This document shows positions 16,226 through 25,226 of a stretch of 64,000 nucleotides of DNA, piece after piece. The stretch's first letter is position 1, and each line of letters opens with the position of its first letter. The notes below the pieces were generated by a model. The model saw only the letters and a program-made list of their open reading frames with translations. It had not been told where the DNA came from and ran no database searches. The stretch lies in contig JAHDGK010000001.1 of the NCBI GenBank assembly GCA_020627685.1, forward strand, positions 111,641 to 175,640, in the 5' to 3' direction. Source of the stretch: Granulosicoccus sp. (GTDB lineage: Bacteria > Pseudomonadota > Gammaproteobacteria > Granulosicoccales > Granulosicoccaceae). A program made the translations under genes and the position numbers.

Positions 16226-17038
16226 CTATGCGCCGGCAGTGCGCCCCGCGCGGAATCGTCTTGCCGGGTTATATGACCAGCAGGCGACGAAGAAAAAGAC
16301 TAGCGTGCACCCAATGACAACGGCCAGAGAAATACCGTTTATCTGGCCATAGAAAGCAAATCGAATGGACTCGACTGCGTGTGTGAATGGGTTGTACTCA
16401 CAAACCGTTGCAAGCCACTCGCTGGATTCACGCATCTTCCATATCGGATACAAAGCCGAAGACATAAAAAACAAGGGGAATATAACGAAGTTCATAACCC
16501 CGGCAAAGTTTTCCAGTTGCTTAACGACCGATGCTATTAGAAGCCCCAATGCTCCGAGCATGATGCCCGTAATAATAAGAACCGGGAGCGCTTGAAACGC
16601 GCCGTCGTAGGCGAAGTCTATCCCTGCTATACGGGCAGTTATAAGAAAAGCACTAATCTGTAATAACGAGACCATGACGCCAGCTAACAACTTGCACAGC
16701 AGTAAATACCAGCGAGCCAAGGGCGCGGTTAGCAGCACTCTCATGGATCCCATTTCCTGATCGTAGACCATGGATAGTGAAGACTGCATACCGTTAAACA
16801 GTTGAATCATGCCAATAAGCCCAGGCACAATATAAACTTCATAGGTAATGTAAGTTTCATACGGCGGGATTATCGATAAGCCAAGTGCGGCCCTAAATCC
16901 TGCGGCAAATACAACCAGCCAGAGTAAAGGTCGAACCAGTGCAGCGATAAAACGTTCACGTTGATGAACGAAGCGCATGAGCTCTCGGCGTACTATGCCA
17001 AACAGTGCATAGCCATGATTGGCCACTAAAGCCTTCAT
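16226..17038 (-). CDS. ABC-2 permease of the PQQ/lanthanide system (PedC/LutF-like)
   Basis: A 270-residue ABC-2 type permease with about six membrane spans and the family motifs LVRPLLWLVVFAAGF and GSMRVLLTAPLARW. The start overlaps the ATPase stop by 4 bp. Permeases of this type pair with the TIGR03864-type ATPase in PQQ alcohol dehydrogenase loci; the homologous ped/lut transporters are linked to lanthanide uptake or use. The assignment follows family and neighbours; the cargo is not shown by the sequence. Confidence 0.85.
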   Translation of the reverse strand: MKALVANHGYALFGIVRRELMRFVHQRERFIAALVRPLLWLVVFAAGFRAALGLSIIPPYETYITYEVYIVPGLIGMIQLFNGMQSSLSMVYDQEMGSMRVLLTAPLARWYLLLCKLLAGVMVSLLQISAFLITARIAGIDFAYDGAFQALPVLIITGIMLGALGLLIASVVKQLENFAGVMNFVIFPLFFMSSALYPIWKMRESSEWLATVCEYNPFTHAVESIRFAFYGQINGISLAVVIGCTLVFFFVACWSYNPARRFRAGRTAGA

Positions 17039-17808
17039 GGGTTCATCACCTGTTGCAACAAAGCAGAAAAATCATCAACACCATTTTCTTTGAGTAGCTG
17101 TCGGGCGTTGCCATCCTTAACCAGCTTCGATTCATGCAGTATTACCACGCGGTCGGTGTCATGAATCTCATCAACCAGATGAGTGGCCCACAGTATGGCG
17201 CATCCTTGTGTTTCGGGTAGTCGGTGAATTTGCTCAATGAGTTCTGTGCGGGTAGGTATATCAAGGCCGACGGTCGGTTCGTCCAATAGCAATATGCTCG
17301 GCTGATGCAAGGTTGCACGAATGATCTCAACCCGTCTTCTATGGCCACCATTTAATGCACGGACTTTGTCGTCTTTACGCTGTAAGAGATCCATTCGCGA
17401 AAGTGCAACTTCAATTCTCGATTTAGATTCTGATCGGCTAATTCCATGCAGAGAACAGAAGTAACTCAGGTTTTGAAAGACGGTTAAATCTAAATCGAGA
17501 GTTTGGGATTGGAAAACGATGCCCAGTGGTGCAAGTGCTCTGGCATCGTTTAAACGTGACTTTCCATTGATATGAATATGTCCCGTGTCCGGTGCGAACA
17601 AACCGCAAATTAATGAGAATAGTGTGGTCTTACCTGCGCCGTTGGGGCCCAGCAAAATTACACTCTCGCCTTGCTTAATACATAGCGAAACACTGTCCAG
17701 CGCAACCTTCTTGCCGTAGTGAAAGGTGACACCGGCTAAATCCAGTGCGGGCGTGGCACTAACGATGGCCTCATTTTGAGTGTCAGTCGTGAAAGCAGGG
17801 GTGTTCAT
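17035..17808 (-). CDS. ABC ATPase of the PQQ alcohol dehydrogenase system (PedB/LutE-like)
   Basis: A 257-residue ABC ATPase. Walker A is GPNGAGKT, Walker B is ILLLDEP, and the switch histidine is in LWATHLVDEI. The signature region reads LNGGHRRRVEI: NGGHR replaces the usual SGGQ/M, a feature I associate with the PQQ-linked ATPase family. It forms an operon with the ABC-2 permease and is divergent from pedF. In Pseudomonas and Methylobacterium the equivalent genes sit in the ped and lut clusters. A dedicated LutA-type binding protein is not adjacent here. Confidence 0.88.
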   Translation of the reverse strand: MNTPAFTTDTQNEAIVSATPALDLAGVTFHYGKKVALDSVSLCIKQGESVILLGPNGAGKTTLFSLICGLFAPDTGHIHINGKSRLNDARALAPLGIVFQSQTLDLDLTVFQNLSYFCSLHGISRSESKSRIEVALSRMDLLQRKDDKVRALNGGHRRRVEIIRATLHQPSILLLDEPTVGLDIPTRTELIEQIHRLPETQGCAILWATHLVDEIHDTDRVVILHESKLVKDGNARQLLKENGVDDFSALLQQVMNP

Positions 17809-17885
17809 AGTTCAAAAGTACCATGTTGAGCCCGCTTGGGTTTGCGCTATCCTGTGTCCATAATTTTTCTCAGGCTTTTCTTTTC

Positions 17886-18332
17886 ATGAAATATCGTTTG
17901 ATTTTATTAGCAGCCTTGGGCTTGGCTGCATCACAGATGTTCTTCGTAAAAACAGGTTTGACGCACGGTGATGTGCAGCCGCAAGCGGTTGACACAGAGG
18001 GTCTCGAAGCGCTGCCTGAAGAGATCGCACTTGAAAACCCTTACAGACTTGCAGGCGGTGAACAGTATGAACTAGCCAAGAAGATTGGCGCCTCAGCGTA
18101 CAACTCTAACTGCGCCCGTTGCCACGGCCTAGAAGCGATTTCAGGAGGCATTGCGCCGGATCTACGCATGCTGGAGGACGGTGAGTTCGGCGATGAGTGG
18201 TACATGGAAAGAGTTCTTAAAGGCTATAGCCAAAATGGCGCGTACAAAATGCCGCCGTTTGCACAAATCCTAAGCCAGGAAGCCATGTGGGCCATTCGTT
18301 CATACACGGAAACTCAGCCGCGACCGGAGTAG
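17886..18332 (+). CDS. pedF: Cytochrome c-550 PedF
   Basis: A 148-residue periplasmic c-type cytochrome; the ATG at 17886 starts the signal peptide (about 1–26, before THGDVQPQAV). The heme site is C76-AR-C79-H80 and the likely sixth ligand is M122 in YKMPPF. The motif GLEAISGGIAPDLR and the end QEAMWAIRSY match PedF. PedF takes electrons from PQQ alcohol dehydrogenases. It is the first of a rightward run that leads to the dehydrogenase. Confidence 0.92.
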   Translation: MKYRLILLAALGLAASQMFFVKTGLTHGDVQPQAVDTEGLEALPEEIALENPYRLAGGEQYELAKKIGASAYNSNCARCHGLEAISGGIAPDLRMLEDGEFGDEWYMERVLKGYSQNGAYKMPPFAQILSQEAMWAIRSYTETQPRPE

Positions 18333-18365
18333 GTGTATTCTTCTGGTTTTGATTTGGGGAAGAGC

Positions 18366-19256
18366 GTGAGTAGTTTGACTGCAATCTCGCCACATTCAGG
18401 TGTCTTAGGACTACGTCGCTCCTTGTGCGTATTCGCCCTGCTCGTGGCAACGCTTATAGGTAGTGCTGCTCATGCAAGGCCGGTTGATGAAGTTGTCGAC
18501 AGTGGAAAACTGGTCGTATTTGCGTACAGCGATTACGCCCCGTATTCGTGGATGGAAGACGGTGAGCCGCGTGGAATCGATGTAGATATTGCTAAGCACT
18601 TTGGCAAGAGCTTAGGTGTGGAGGTTGAATTTCTTATCAGAGGTGCTGATGAGAATCTGGACGACGACCTGCGGGTCAATATATGGAAAGGCGATCTCAT
18701 TCATCGAAAAGTTGCTGATGTGATGATGCATGCCCCGTTTGATCGTGAGGTGGATGTCAGAAATGAATTAGCGGTGCTGACAGCTCCCTATTTTCAGGAA
18801 CAAATAGCCTTGGTTTACGACCAGGACGTTCACCCAAGCGTTGAGACTTTCGGGCGTTTTGTATCCAAGCCGATTACTGTCGAGCTGGATACGGCAGGCG
18901 ATTTTTTTCTATCCAATGCTTTTCGAGGTCGCCTGCAGCAAAGTATCCAGCGTGGAAGAACTTTTGCGGATTCCCAGAGTCTATATACCAGCGGTGAAGT
19001 TGGTGCATTGCTAGGGTCGCGTGCTCAAGCAGAGTGGGTGGCCTTCAAAGCGACGAACATAAATTCTGCGATTGCGCAGCCGCCCATGCCCGGAATAGTG
19101 CGAACAGGCTGGCCTATCGGAATAGCGATAAAGCACGATAGTCGGGATTTGGGCTACGCTTTGGGTGATGTTCTGACAGAGCTTACTGAGTCAGGCGAAA
19201 TAACGTCCATTTACGCGAAATACGGTGTGGAATGGCTACCGCCTAAATTGGATTAA
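18366..19256 (+). CDS. Quinoprotein dehydrogenase-associated periplasmic binding protein (MoxJ/XoxJ-like)
   Basis: A 296-residue SBP_bac_3-type protein, chosen from the GTG at 18366 because GGGGA lies 5 bp upstream; a GTG at 18333 would add 11 residues. A signal peptide spans about residues 10–38 (ending SAAHA). The core reads LVVFAYSDYAPYSW and PRGIDVDIAKHFGKSLGVEVEF. Proteins of this family sit beside PQQ dehydrogenases; XoxJ is thought to interact with the dehydrogenase or assist its maturation. It is followed 11 bp later by the SoxYZ-like gene. Confidence 0.85.
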   Translation: MSSLTAISPHSGVLGLRRSLCVFALLVATLIGSAAHARPVDEVVDSGKLVVFAYSDYAPYSWMEDGEPRGIDVDIAKHFGKSLGVEVEFLIRGADENLDDDLRVNIWKGDLIHRKVADVMMHAPFDREVDVRNELAVLTAPYFQEQIALVYDQDVHPSVETFGRFVSKPITVELDTAGDFFLSNAFRGRLQQSIQRGRTFADSQSLYTSGEVGALLGSRAQAEWVAFKATNINSAIAQPPMPGIVRTGWPIGIAIKHDSRDLGYALGDVLTELTESGEITSIYAKYGVEWLPPKLD

Positions 19257-19267
19257 GGAGTTTGTTC

Positions 19268-20053
19268 ATGTTGCGTACACTCGTTATGTTTGCGGCGCTG
19301 TCCCTTACTGCAACTCATGTCCATGCGCGTGAATTACCGCCAGATCCGCTCGAATCCGTCATGTGGCAATCTATGGCCGATCGGTTTATGCCGGACGGTG
19401 ACATTGTCTTTGATGACAAGGTCAAGATTATGGCGCCGCTTTCTGCCGAAAATCAGTTTCACGTGCCTATAACCGTCGATGCTACCGCTCTAGATAACGT
19501 GGAAAAAATTATTGCGGTTGCCGATTTGAATCCTATTCCTCTGGTACTCACTATCCGGCCGCAAGCTGCCTTGTCGTACGTCGGGTTTAGATTGAAGTTG
19601 CAACAGACGTCCCCTATTCACGTTGGCGTTAAAACCTCAGACGGTGTTTGGCATGTTGCCGGTGTGATTGTGGATGCGGCAGGTGGTGGGTGTACGGCTC
19701 CTGCGGCCGCGCACGGAAACAGTAACTGGATGAAAACCTTGGGGCAAACCAGGGCCTACGCCGGGCGTGAGACGCTCAGTAATGCGAGGCTGACGCTTCG
19801 CATGCGGCATCCGATGGATACCGGTCTTGCTGCAGGTATACCGGCGTTTTACATGAACGAACTCGTCATCAAAGACGATGACGGACAAGTGCTGGCTGAG
19901 GTGGATATGTATGAACCCGTCAGCGAAAACCCGACGCTTACGCTGAAGCCGCTTGTCGGTAGTGCGGAATCTGTACTGCGAGTGTCCACGCGAGATACGG
20001 AAGGTAACGTGTTTGAGTTTCCTTTAACGGTGCCGTCATCGGCAGGTCTGTGA
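19268..20053 (+). CDS. Quinoprotein dehydrogenase-associated SoxYZ-like carrier
   Basis: A 261-residue secreted protein (signal peptide about 1–20, ending HVHA) with a SoxY-like domain and a C-terminal SoxZ-like domain in one chain. The carrier cysteine candidate is C142 in GGGCTAP, internal in the chain because SoxZ follows it. GGAG lies 7 bp before the ATG. Fused SoxYZ proteins near PQQ dehydrogenases are a defined subfamily of unknown role. Its stop overlaps the next start (TGATG). Confidence 0.88.
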   Translation: MLRTLVMFAALSLTATHVHARELPPDPLESVMWQSMADRFMPDGDIVFDDKVKIMAPLSAENQFHVPITVDATALDNVEKIIAVADLNPIPLVLTIRPQAALSYVGFRLKLQQTSPIHVGVKTSDGVWHVAGVIVDAAGGGCTAPAAAHGNSNWMKTLGQTRAYAGRETLSNARLTLRMRHPMDTGLAAGIPAFYMNELVIKDDDGQVLAEVDMYEPVSENPTLTLKPLVGSAESVLRVSTRDTEGNVFEFPLTVPSSAGL

Positions 20054-21057
20054 TGGCAAGCACCTCCCATCACTTACGTAAAAGCGCTGCTCCGTTTTCG
20101 CAGGCTCGCAGGCGTGCTTTGCAGTGGATGGTCGCGGGTTGTGGCTGCGCCGCATGTGGTTCTATCAACGCCCGGCTCCTCGATTTCGATTTGTCAGCGG
20201 TAGAAATCGCCTCCAAAACATGGGCAGTGTTAGGCCGCACGGACTACTTCGATATGTCCAATGGCGGAAATATCGTTAACGTTGCATTCATTGAAGTCCC
20301 TGACGGTATTGTTGTTATTGATACCGGTCCCTCTAAACGTTACGGCGATGCGCTACGAGCACTTATTGAAAAAACAGTGCCCGGGAAACCTATTCTACGG
20401 GTGTACAACACGCATCATCACCCCGATCATTTTCTCGGTAATCAGTCCTTCGATGCGAATGTTATTGCCGCCCCGCAACAGGTTATTGAGAACATAACCA
20501 TTGACGGCAACGGTTTCGCGGACAATATGTATCGCATTTTGGGAGACTGGATGCGGGGCACCTTGCCGATTGCACCCACGGTCGCCTTAAGCTCAGAAAG
20601 TGAACAGGTGGGAGGTCGTAAATTCTCATTGTTCTACCTCTCCGGCCATACAAGTAGTGATTTCGTTATTCGAGACGACCAGACCGGGGTTGTATTTGCG
20701 GGAGATTTGGCCTTTTTGTATCGTGCCCCGACCACCCCGCATGCGCAAATTGATGCGTGGCGCGAGTCATTGGATACTTTGGCAGCAATCGATAAGGATT
20801 TATTGCTGCCGGGGCATGGCCCCAGCGATCCGAAAGACGAGTCATTAAGTCAAACTCGCGATTATCTGGATTGGCTGTACGGAACCTTAAGCGACGCTGT
20901 GAGCCGTGGCCTGACGATGAACGAGGCCATGATATTGCCTATTTCCCCGGAATTTGAAGGACTTGGCGTGGTTCGTACTGAGTTTGAGCGATCGGTAGTG
21001 CATCTCTATCCCGCTCTAGAAGATGCACTTTACCCAGTCATAGAAATCTCTCAGTAG
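20053..21057 (+). CDS. Quinoprotein relay zinc metallohydrolase (MBL fold)
   Basis: A 334-residue metallo-beta-lactamase fold protein. The zinc motif is H121-x-H123-x-D125-H126 (NTHHHPDH), with further ligands in SGHTSSDFV, FAGDLAFL and LPGHGP. The N-terminus has a cysteine cluster CGCAACGS and a possible membrane or export signal. SoxH-related hydrolases of this kind are found with SoxYZ-like carriers in quinoprotein loci; a thiol-ester or persulfide substrate on the carrier is a hypothesis. It is translationally coupled to the carrier gene. Confidence 0.88.
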   Translation: MASTSHHLRKSAAPFSQARRRALQWMVAGCGCAACGSINARLLDFDLSAVEIASKTWAVLGRTDYFDMSNGGNIVNVAFIEVPDGIVVIDTGPSKRYGDALRALIEKTVPGKPILRVYNTHHHPDHFLGNQSFDANVIAAPQQVIENITIDGNGFADNMYRILGDWMRGTLPIAPTVALSSESEQVGGRKFSLFYLSGHTSSDFVIRDDQTGVVFAGDLAFLYRAPTTPHAQIDAWRESLDTLAAIDKDLLLPGHGPSDPKDESLSQTRDYLDWLYGTLSDAVSRGLTMNEAMILPISPEFEGLGVVRTEFERSVVHLYPALEDALYPVIEISQ

Positions 21058-21230
21058 GCTCTGTCATCTCCCTGTAAAGAGAGGGCCACAGTAGACCTTT
21101 GGTCACTATGGTCGTACCCGCATTTTGGCTAGACTCCTCGATAGCGGGTTATTTGCGCCGTCATTACAACAGTACTTTCCGTTGTGCATCCACGGGTTGT
21201 AATTTACGAACACCATTTGAGGAGTTGTTA

Positions 21231-23015
21231 ATGAACCGAAAACAAACACTGCTGGCTTTTGCCGGCTCCCTGGCATTGGGTGTCGCTGGATTCAGCACAT
21301 CGGCCACAGCGCTGGATGTCACTATTGATGACATCATGAATGACCAATCCACAGGCGGGGACATACTGTCATACGGACTGGGGCCACGTGCACAACGTTA
21401 CAGCCCACTCGATACTCTCAACAAAGACAACATCAAGAACCTTTACCCGGTTTGGTCTTTCTCGTTTGGTGGTGAAAAGCAACGCGGTCAAGAGTCGCAG
21501 CCTTTGATCAAAGACGGCGTTATGTACGTCACCGGTTCTTACAGCCGTATGTGGGCTATCGATATAGCGTCTGGTGAAGAACTCTGGCAATACGATGCCC
21601 GTCTACCAGAAGGTATTCTGCCTTGCTGCGACGTGGTAAACCGTGGTGCTGCCATCTTAGGTGACAAAGTATTCTTTGGTACGCTCGATGCAAAAATTGT
21701 TGCGCTCGATGCAAAAACCGGCAAGGTTATTTGGCGTAAGAAAATTGGTGATTACGAAGCAGGCTATTCCTACACGGCTGCGCCACTCATCGTACCGACT
21801 GAAGCGCACGGTCCTCTCATTCTGACCGGTAACTCCGGTGGTGAATTCGGTATTGTCGGTGCGGTAGAAGCCCGTCATCCTGATACAGGCGAACTCATCT
21901 GGTCTCGTCCGACCATTGAAGGCCATATGGGAACACTCAATGGCAAAGAGTCCACCATGACAGGCACAGTTAACGAGTCTTGGCCCGGTGACATGTGGAA
22001 GAACGGTGGTGGTGCTACTTGGTTGGGTGGAACCTACGATCCGGCGACTAAGCTAGCGTACTTCGGAACAGGGAACCCTGCGCCATGGAACAGCTACCTG
22101 CGTCCCGGTGATAACAAGTGGACATCTTCACGAGTTGCCATCGACGTGGAAACCGGCAACATTGCCTGGGGCTTTCAAACCACGCCTCATGATGGTTGGG
22201 ACTATGATGGTGTAAACGAGTTCATCTCTTTTGATATGGAAAAAGACGGTGAGACGATTCAGGCAGGAGCTACCGCAGATCGAAACGGCTTTTTCTATGT
22301 TCTCGATCGAACCAACGGTGACTTCATTTCAGCTGCGCCATTTGTTCAAAATATCAGTTGGGCAAAAGGCATGGATGAGAATGGCCGTCCATTGTTCGAT
22401 CCGGAAAACCGTCCGGGTGACCCGACTGAATCTGCCGATGGCAAGAAAGGTAAATCCATATTTGCTATTCCTAGTTTCCTAGGGGGCAAAAACTGGATGC
22501 CTATGGCTTACTCACAAAAAACCAGCAACTTCTATATCCCTTCTAACGAATGGGGCATGGATTTGTGGAATGAGCCTGTAACGTACAAGAAGGGCGCAGC
22601 CTATCTTGGTGCCGGTTTCACCATCAAGCCTATCTTTGATGATTACATCGGTTCACTAAAGGCGATGGATCCTGCAACAGGTGAAATTAAATGGGAATAC
22701 AAAAACAAAGCACCTTTATGGGGTGGCGTTTTGACTACCGCTGGTGGTTTGGTATTCACAGGAACACCTGAAGGCTACTTGAAAGCGTTTGACGATGAGA
22801 CTGGTGAAGAGCTCTGGAAATTCCAAACGGGCACCGGCATCGTATCTTCTCCGATCACTTGGGAACAAGACGGCGAGCAGTACGTCGCGATCGTCACCGG
22901 ATGGGGTGGAGCGGTTCCGTTGTGGGGCGGTGAAGTGGCCAAGGTTGTCAGCTATCTCAACCAAGGCGGATCCGTCTGGGTCTTCAAGATCCCTGAAGGT
23001 CTAGCATCGCGCTAA
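21231..23015 (+). CDS. PQQ-dependent alcohol dehydrogenase, lanthanide type (ExaF/PedH-like)
   Basis: A 594-residue quinoprotein with signal peptide (about 1–27, ending TSATA); TGAGGAG precedes the ATG at 21231. The adjacent-cysteine disulfide is C132-C133. Metal ligands by motif are E205 (GGEFG), N282 (GTGNPAPWN) and D324 (HDGWDYDG). D326, two residues after the catalytic Asp, is the extra ligand that marks lanthanide-dependent enzymes; calcium enzymes have Ala, Ser or Thr there. Tryptophan-docking repeats run throughout. It is the last gene of the pedF run. Sequence style ([11 protein letters not shown]) fits ExaF/PedH ethanol-type better than XoxF methanol-type, but substrate range needs assay. 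Confidence 0.9.
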   Translation: MNRKQTLLAFAGSLALGVAGFSTSATALDVTIDDIMNDQSTGGDILSYGLGPRAQRYSPLDTLNKDNIKNLYPVWSFSFGGEKQRGQESQPLIKDGVMYVTGSYSRMWAIDIASGEELWQYDARLPEGILPCCDVVNRGAAILGDKVFFGTLDAKIVALDAKTGKVIWRKKIGDYEAGYSYTAAPLIVPTEAHGPLILTGNSGGEFGIVGAVEARHPDTGELIWSRPTIEGHMGTLNGKESTMTGTVNESWPGDMWKNGGGATWLGGTYDPATKLAYFGTGNPAPWNSYLRPGDNKWTSSRVAIDVETGNIAWGFQTTPHDGWDYDGVNEFISFDMEKDGETIQAGATADRNGFFYVLDRTNGDFISAAPFVQNISWAKGMDENGRPLFDPENRPGDPTESADGKKGKSIFAIPSFLGGKNWMPMAYSQKTSNFYIPSNEWGMDLWNEPVTYKKGAAYLGAGFTIKPIFDDYIGSLKAMDPATGEIKWEYKNKAPLWGGVLTTAGGLVFTGTPEGYLKAFDDETGEELWKFQTGTGIVSSPITWEQDGEQYVAIVTGWGGAVPLWGGEVAKVVSYLNQGGSVWVFKIPEGLASR

Positions 23016-23086
23016 TTTACAAACACGCAACACGGTTTGCTTAAGCTTATGGCTTGCATCAACTGATTGCTCAATGTAAAACAAGA

Positions 23087-23119
23087 AGGGCAGGTCGTTC
23101 ATTCGGCCTGCCTTTTTTT
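23087..23119 (+). terminator. Rho-independent terminator after the PQQ dehydrogenase
   Basis: GGCAGGTCG (23089–23097) pairs with CGGCCTGCC (23104–23112) with a 6-nt loop and one G·U pair, and seven T follow at 23113–23119. It lies 70–100 bp after the dehydrogenase stop. Confidence 0.85.
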
Positions 23120-23152
23120 ATCACTGAATATCTTGCGTAGTATTAGGAAGCC

Positions 23153-23833
23153 ATGACTGATCTAACACAAGTTTTGATCATTGATGATCACCCGTTGTTC
23201 CGTGAAGCGTTAAGTGCTGCGGTAAGTCGCGCCTACCCTGATACTCATTCACGAGAAGTAAGCACCTTGGAAGATGCCATAAACGAATTGGCCTCCAATC
23301 GTGATTTTGATATTGCCTTGCTCGATTTGAACATGCCGGGTGTTAACGGTTTTGAAGGTTTATTGCAGCTAAGAACGCTCCACCCTCGATTACCTGTGCT
23401 GGTGGTATCCGGTTTGGAAAACGAACAAATAATCGACGAGGCGATAACCTATGGGGCAGCGGGGTTTTTGCCCAAGTCTCTGGGGCGCGAAGTGTTGGCC
23501 ACAGCTATCGGCACTATTATGGCGGGTGATGTCTATGTGCCCGATAAAATGCAACTAGACGAAGCCCCGGACGGTGCTGCTGAAAAAATTGAAATCATAG
23601 AACGACTGTTAAGTTTGACACCACAGCAGCTCAGAGTATTGTTTATGTTGCGTGAAGGACTACTTAACAAGCAAATAGCATACGAATTAGATGTCGGTGC
23701 AACAACTGTCAAAAAACACGTGTCTGAAATACTCAGAAAACTGCGAGTTTATAGTCGCACTCAAGCGGTTATTGAGGTATCAAAGTTAGATCAGGACGAG
23801 CTTTTTGATATGGAAAAGCGATTTCTTAATTAG
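23153..23833 (+). CDS. LuxR-type response regulator (AgmR/ErbR-like)
   Basis: A 226-residue NarL-family regulator. The receiver has the acidic pair D11/D12, phosphoacceptor D58 in LLDLNMPG and the lysine in GFLPKSLGR. The LuxR helix-turn-helix is LTPQQLRVLFMLREGL and NKQIAYELDVGATTVKKHVS. AGGA precedes the ATG. Regulators of this family control PQQ ethanol oxidation in Pseudomonas (ErbR/AgmR, PedR1). Its partner is likely the hybrid kinase on the other strand, 12 bp away. Confidence 0.9.
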   Translation: MTDLTQVLIIDDHPLFREALSAAVSRAYPDTHSREVSTLEDAINELASNRDFDIALLDLNMPGVNGFEGLLQLRTLHPRLPVLVVSGLENEQIIDEAITYGAAGFLPKSLGREVLATAIGTIMAGDVYVPDKMQLDEAPDGAAEKIEIIERLLSLTPQQLRVLFMLREGLLNKQIAYELDVGATTVKKHVSEILRKLRVYSRTQAVIEVSKLDQDELFDMEKRFLN

Positions 23834-23845
23834 TGAATTCATTCA

Positions 23846-25219
23846 CTAAGCACTCAGTTCATAATCTCTCGAACGCAGATGAGTCATTAGCGCCCTTAAC
23901 TGCGCAGGCTTAACCGGTTTTTGCATCACTTCTAGTCTGCCTTGATCGGCCATTTTCCATAGTCGCTCCGATGGGTCGGCAGTGACCACAATAGCCGGTA
24001 TTCTTCGACCGGTTAGTTGCCTGACTATCCGGATAATAGACGTGCCTCTTTCATTGTCGTTAAGATGCTGGTCGGCAATGATTAGATCCGGTTCCCAGTT
24101 GGCTTCATTGTTCAGTGCAAAGAGCGTTTCCTTGGTGGAGCTGGCAAGCTTTAAATGACATCCCCATTGAGTGAGCAAGGCATCCAGTGCCTGCAAGGCG
24201 GCGACGTCATTCTCGACAACCAATACTTTGGAATTTGCGAGCCTTGCACCACCGAGTTTTTCCGGGTGTCTAAAGCTTGTTTTAGGTTTGGGTGCGGGTG
24301 ATGGAGTTTCTTTATACGGTAGTTTGAGGCTGAAGCATGAGCCGTGATCCAGGCGCGAGTTCAGGGTTAATCCTATTCCCAAGGTATTGACCATGCGTTC
24401 GACAATAGCCAATCCCAAGCCAAGTCCGGCCGAAGAACCGTCTATGTCGCCTCGACCTTGACCAAACCGCTTGAACTCAATAAATATATCTTTATGTCGG
24501 TTTTTCTCAATGCCGATCCCTGTGTCGGCGACCCGAATGAGCACGTGGTCGCCTCGTTTTCCAGCGGTTAATAGCGCTCCTCCGGTTTTGGTGTAACGAA
24601 GCGCATTGGCGACAATATTCTGTATGGTTCGTCTGAGCATCGTGGGGTCAGACCAAACCGAAAGTCCCGTTAGCCGTACGCGTAATTCCAGATTTCTCAC
24701 TTGCGCTATCGGTTGGAAGTCAGACGCTATTGATTCAAATAAACTGTCTAAAGATACCGTTTGCCATTGTGGTCTGACATCGCCGGCGTCGAGCCTGGAC
24801 ATGTACAACAAGTTTCTTAAAAGCGTATCCATGGTTTCTAAGGAATGTTCTACCTGCTGGCAAAGCCTATTGCCTTCATCATTGCTTTGCACACTGCTAA
24901 GAGTGGACATTAGCAGTAAGGCTGCGTTAAGCGGTTGCAATACATCGTGGCTTGCTGCTGCGAGGAAGCGAGTCTTGGATAGGTTAGCGGTCTCAGCAGC
25001 TTCTTTTGCGGTGATGAGTTGCAAATTGGATCGTTCCAGATCGGCAAGTGTGCTGCTAAGTTCGGCGGTTCTACGCCTAACCTGTTCCTCTAGACTAATC
25101 GCTGTTTGGAATAACGAGTAGGCATTGCTTTGTTGGTCAGCGGAGCGCTCCACCCGACTCATCAATGCTTTGTTTATTTTTCGAAGTTTTTCTAACTCCG
25201 TTTTTTCATCACTCGTCAT
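23846..25219 (-). CDS. Hybrid histidine kinase (ErcS'/NahK-like)
   Basis: A 457-residue soluble kinase. A coiled coil fills about residues 5–80, then the H-box with H91 (FLAAASHDVLQPLN), a HATPase (N box NIVANALRYT, G boxes DTGIGI and GLGLGLAIV) and a C-terminal receiver with PDLIIADQ. No transmembrane span or sensor domain is visible, so the input must come from a partner. The ATG at 25219 is preferred to a TTG 42 bp upstream that overlaps the FIST gene. The FIST gene ends 7 bp before it. This FIST–kinase pairing matches NosP–NahK, an NO-responsive unit of Pseudomonas next to the exa locus. Confidence 0.88.
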   Translation of the reverse strand: MTSDEKTELEKLRKINKALMSRVERSADQQSNAYSLFQTAISLEEQVRRRTAELSSTLADLERSNLQLITAKEAAETANLSKTRFLAAASHDVLQPLNAALLLMSTLSSVQSNDEGNRLCQQVEHSLETMDTLLRNLLYMSRLDAGDVRPQWQTVSLDSLFESIASDFQPIAQVRNLELRVRLTGLSVWSDPTMLRRTIQNIVANALRYTKTGGALLTAGKRGDHVLIRVADTGIGIEKNRHKDIFIEFKRFGQGRGDIDGSSAGLGLGLAIVERMVNTLGIGLTLNSRLDHGSCFSLKLPYKETPSPAPKPKTSFRHPEKLGGARLANSKVLVVENDVAALQALDALLTQWGCHLKLASSTKETLFALNNEANWEPDLIIADQHLNDNERGTSIIRIVRQLTGRRIPAIVVTADPSERLWKMADQGRLEVMQKPVKPAQLRALMTHLRSRDYELSA

Positions 25220-25226
25220 GAAGTAT

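Noticed and set aside
21231..23015. Naming the dehydrogenase XoxF
   Set aside because: The lanthanide Asp is present but sequence style resembles the ExaF/PedH group more; a tree would decide.
24606..25121. 171-codon antisense open frame within the hybrid kinase
   Set aside because: Serine-rich low-complexity shadow of the kinase gene with no own signals.
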